The translations under genes and the position numbers were made by a program. Shown piece after piece: positions 61,310-64,000 of a stretch of DNA of 64,000 nucleotides. Within the stretch, counting starts at the first letter, position 1. Every line of letters starts with the position of its first letter. The notes below the pieces were generated by a model, which saw only the letters and a list, made by a program, of their open reading frames with translations, searched no databases and was not told the DNA's origin. The stretch is taken from assembly GCA_017550385.1 (NCBI GenBank), contig JAFZPJ010000040.1:1-64000 (forward strand), read 5' to 3'. This stretch comes from Clostridiales bacterium. GTDB lineage: Bacteria > Bacillota > Clostridia > Saccharofermentanales > Saccharofermentanaceae.

Positions 61310-64000
61310 TCAGAGGAATCTCACGTTATCTTCTCCCACTATGTCACAGAGCTTATTGATGACGCTCTCATCGGGATCGACAGCGCAGACGTTATCGAGC
61401 ACGGTAACGCTTCCGTCCGATGCAAATTCGACTTCTACCGTCATATTACCATGAAAATACGCCAGGAAATTAAGCAAACGGTTGAATCCGGCCGAGTCAG
61501 GCGAGCCTTCAAACACTATCCTTAGCACATTCCTCTTATCTTCATCTGAAGCAGCACCATCATCGGTTATGATCTCTTCAGGCATATCCGGCAAGACTTC
61601 TACCGGTTCTGCGGCTGGTTGCGGCTGTTCGTTCCTGATCCTCTTCTTGCCGGCCTCCTTGACCGCAGTCTGATATGCTCTGTCGTTGATTATCGCGCTT
61701 ATTTGACCTTCATCGTTACTGAGCGGATAGCAGGCATCAACGAACATCGAGATGCCTTCACCTTCTCTTACCTGCCTTCTTCCGATAAACAGATAAGGCT
61801 TATTCTTCTCCGTAACCCGGTTGAACTCATCGAAACTCTTGCCGTAGAGCATTACCTCGAATGATCCGGTAAGGTCTTCGCATACGATGGTCGCCATCAT
61901 GGTCTTGCGCTTGGTATATCCGGTCTTCTTGGAAGTAATGAGTCCTGCCATGGCAACTTCGCGGTTATCGTCCATTGACTCCATTCCTGACAGTTCAGCT
62001 GCATCGGCAGCCTCAGCCATGTCAAAAGTCGCCAGACGCGAGATCGTATCCTTATATGCCGCCAGCGGGTTGCCGGACAGGTATATTCCCACCATCTCCT
62101 TCTCATATCCGAGCTTAACGTCATCGGGATACTCAGGAATATCCGGCACGAAAACAGAAGCACCGGAAGTATCTGCCCCGCCGAGATCGAACAGTGACAA
62201 CTGGCCTTCTATGTTATTGCCTGCTGTAGAAGTAAGCTTATCCAGTTCAGTCTGAACGCAGGCAACCATCTGAGCCCTGTTCAGGCCCGAGAAATCCAAA
62301 GCGGATGCAAGTATCAGGGCTTCGGCGACATTGCGCTTAAGTCCGATCTTTGCTGCTCTGGTAATGAAGTCTTCGAACGATGAGTACTTGCCGTTGGCAT
62401 CTCTGTCGGACACGATATCGAGGACTGCCCTCTCGCCGACGTTCTTGATAACACTCAAGCCGATCCGTATAGTGCGGTCACCTTCTGTAGTGAACTTCTC
62501 ACGGCTCATGTTGATGTCAGGCGGAAGCACCTTAAGTCCCATCTGTGAGCAGCAGCTTATGTAATAAGAGGCTTTGCCCAGATCAAACCTGAACGAGTTC
62601 AGCATGGCAGCCATGAACTCGGTCGGATAGTAATACTTGAGATAGGCTGTCCAGTATCCCACCAGGGCATAGCACGCCGCATGGGACTTGTTGAAAGCAT
62701 ATCCTGCGAATCCCGATACATCATCAAATATCTTCGCAGCAACATTCTCAGGCACGCCGCGCTTGATCGCTCCGTCTATCTGTCTGCCTTTATCGTCAGT
62801 TCCGCCGTACATGAACAAGCTTCTGTATGTCTCCATAAGAGACTTTTTCTTCTTGCTCATGGCACGTCTGATATTGTCGGACTGACCCATCGAGAAACCT
62901 GCAAGGTCCCTTACGATCTGCATTACCTGTTCCTGATAGATCGCACAGCCGTATGTGACACTGAGGATGGGCTCCAGCATCGGATGGTCATAAGTGATAT
63001 GAGATGGATTATGCCTGCAGTCGACATACTTCGGTATCTGGTCCATCGGACCCGGGCGATAAAGCGATATGCCTGCGATTATGTCCTCGAATCCTTCCGG
63101 CTCAAGCTGCTTCATGAAACTGGTCATACCTCGGCTCTCAAGCTGGAATACGCCTACGGTATCTCCTGCCGAGATCATCTTATAAACATTGGCATCATCC
63201 AAAGGTATCCTGCTAAGGTCAATATCAATGCCGTGGTTCTTCTTAACGAGTTCCCTGCAGTCCTGAATGACCGTGAGCGTACGCAGACCGAGGAAGTCGA
63301 ACTTGAGAAGTCCGATGCTCTCGACATCAGTCTTGGCAAACTGGACCACCGTAGTGTCATCGTTGACCGAGAGCGGAGCAATGTCCGTTATATCCGAACC
63401 CGCAATGATCATTCCCGCAGCATGAGTACCGGAGTTCCTTGGAAGTCCTTCGATCCTCATGGCCATGTCGATGACCTTATGTGCTTCAGGGTCCGTGTCA
63501 TAGCATTCCCTGAATTCCGTGCTGACTTCGAGTGCTTCAGCAAGAGTCATTCCCACGGCAAACGGGATCATCTTGGTTATCTTATTGCTCTTTGCAATGG
63601 GAACATTAAGAACTCTCGCGACATCCTTAACGGCCTGTCTTGCTGCAAGTGTACCGAAAGTAACGACATGAGCCACGCGGTTCTTGCCGTATTTCTCAGT
63701 AACGTAGTCTATTGCTATCTGTCTTCGCTCGTCGTTGAAGTCAACGTCGAAGTCCGGCATCGATACACGCTCAACATTAAGAAATCTCTCGAAGACCAGA
63801 CCATACCTTATCGGGTCGATGTCCGTAATGCCTATCGCATATGCAACGAGCGAACCGGCACCGGAACCTCTTCCCGGGCCTACCGTTACGTCGTGAGTCT
63901 TCGAGTAATTGATGAAGTCCCAGACGATCAGATAGTAATCCGTGTATCCCATCTTGTTGATAACGGACAGCTCGTATTCGGCACGCTTCATGTAATCTTC
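61310..64000 (-). CDS. dnaE: DNA polymerase III alpha subunit, C-terminal part (cut by window edge)
   Basis: About 897 residues are inside the window; the gene runs on past 64000, so the PHP domain and the first part of the palm are missing. The catalytic palm is seen in GPGRGSGAGSLVAYAIGI and in MPDFDVDFNDERR, whose Asp pair binds the metals. The finger region has GYAFNKSHAACYALVGYWTAYLKYYYP, then a helix-hairpin-helix zone and an OB domain (about 690-770). The end is a C-terminal domain with a Pro/Glu-rich link. This is the DnaE type of replicative polymerase; Bacillota also have PolC, which is not here. It begins the dnaE-sir2-pfkA run. Confidence 0.96.
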   Translation of the reverse strand, partial: EDYMKRAEYELSVINKMGYTDYYLIVWDFINYSKTHDVTVGPGRGSGAGSLVAYAIGITDIDPIRYGLVFERFLNVERVSMPDFDVDFNDERRQIAIDYVTEKYGKNRVAHVVTFGTLAARQAVKDVARVLNVPIAKSNKITKMIPFAVGMTLAEALEVSTEFRECYDTDPEAHKVIDMAMRIEGLPRNSGTHAAGMIIAGSDITDIAPLSVNDDTTVVQFAKTDVESIGLLKFDFLGLRTLTVIQDCRELVKKNHGIDIDLSRIPLDDANVYKMISAGDTVGVFQLESRGMTSFMKQLEPEGFEDIIAGISLYRPGPMDQIPKYVDCRHNPSHITYDHPMLEPILSVTYGCAIYQEQVMQIVRDLAGFSMGQSDNIRRAMSKKKKSLMETYRSLFMYGGTDDKGRQIDGAIKRGVPENVAAKIFDDVSGFAGYAFNKSHAACYALVGYWTAYLKYYYPTEFMAAMLNSFRFDLGKASYYISCCSQMGLKVLPPDINMSREKFTTEGDRTIRIGLSVIKNVGERAVLDIVSDRDANGKYSSFEDFITRAAKIGLKRNVAEALILASALDFSGLNRAQMVACVQTELDKLTSTAGNNIEGQLSLFDLGGADTSGASVFVPDIPEYPDDVKLGYEKEMVGIYLSGNPLAAYKDTISRLATFDMAEAADAAELSGMESMDDNREVAMAGLITSKKTGYTKRKTMMATIVCEDLTGSFEVMLYGKSFDEFNRVTEKNKPYLFIGRRQVREGEGISMFVDACYPLSNDEGQISAIINDRAYQTAVKEAGKKRIRNEQPQPAAEPVEVLPDMPEEIITDDGAASDEDKRNVLRIVFEGSPDSAGFNRLLNFLAYFHGNMTVEVEFASDGSVTVLDNVCAVDPDESVINKLCDIVGEDNVRFL

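Overview
The window looks like chromosome from a Gram-positive anaerobe of the Bacillota, class Clostridia. It is about half G+C and has strong AGGAGG-type ribosome sites. The markers are SepF, MutS2, a CdaA-type diadenylate cyclase, a UPF0735/PheB-type ACT protein beside hom, DUF975, and many lipobox lipoproteins. The sugar genes (YtfQRT/YjfF-type transporter, araD, an AraK-type kinase, an AraR-type regulator, a GH5 lipoprotein) suggest a plant-polysaccharide fermenter from a gut or rumen-like habitat. The species cannot be named from the sequence. No rRNA, tRNA, CRISPR array, phage or insertion sequence was seen. Most genes lie on the minus strand.

Layout. 1-8.5 kb: a tight minus-strand housekeeping run, argS, an M3 peptidase, an NSUN-type rRNA methyltransferase, rdgB, an ACT protein, hom, purD and the first codons of nadD. 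8.6-12.9 kb: a phosphodiesterase, glnA divergent from an AI-2E-family membrane protein, and a DUF3089 lipoprotein. 13.1-26.8 kb: a pentose island. A binding protein, ATPase, two permeases, a FGGY kinase and araD form one operon under a 404-bp control region shared with a divergent AraR-like gene. Next to it, a second sugar-binding lipoprotein, a LytS/YesM-type kinase and a YesN-type regulator form what looks like a three-part sugar sensor, followed by a GH5 glycosidase. 26.8-34.2 kb: a left-handed beta-helix protein, a diadenylate cyclase fused to a YbbR domain, two little-known proteins, nagA, an M28 peptidase and a dehydroquinate-synthase-like protein that has lost its metal ligands. 34.2-38.3 kb: the only long plus-strand block, gltX, glnS and a DUF975 membrane protein. 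38.4-42.1 kb: a polar amino-acid ABC transporter, upp and an orphan DUF47 gene. 42.2-46.9 kb: sepF, yggS, a HlyD-like membrane protein and a PLP-dependent lyase. 47-49.2 kb: lipid kinase, acyl carrier protein and MarR regulator, facing a short DtxR-like regulator. 49.3-56.8 kb: an acidic lipoprotein plus five tandem paralogous acidic lipoproteins. 56.9-64 kb: mutS2, pfkA, a sirtuin and the C-terminal part of dnaE.

The least explained parts are the five-lipoprotein array, in which three copies carry nearly the same promoter-leader-gene-terminator cassette, the CdaA-YbbR fusion, the AroB-like pseudoenzyme, and the binding-protein/kinase/regulator set beside its paralogous transporter. Start codons were moved inward from the longest reading frame where a ribosome site decided it. 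All family names rest on motifs recognised by eye, not on database searches.
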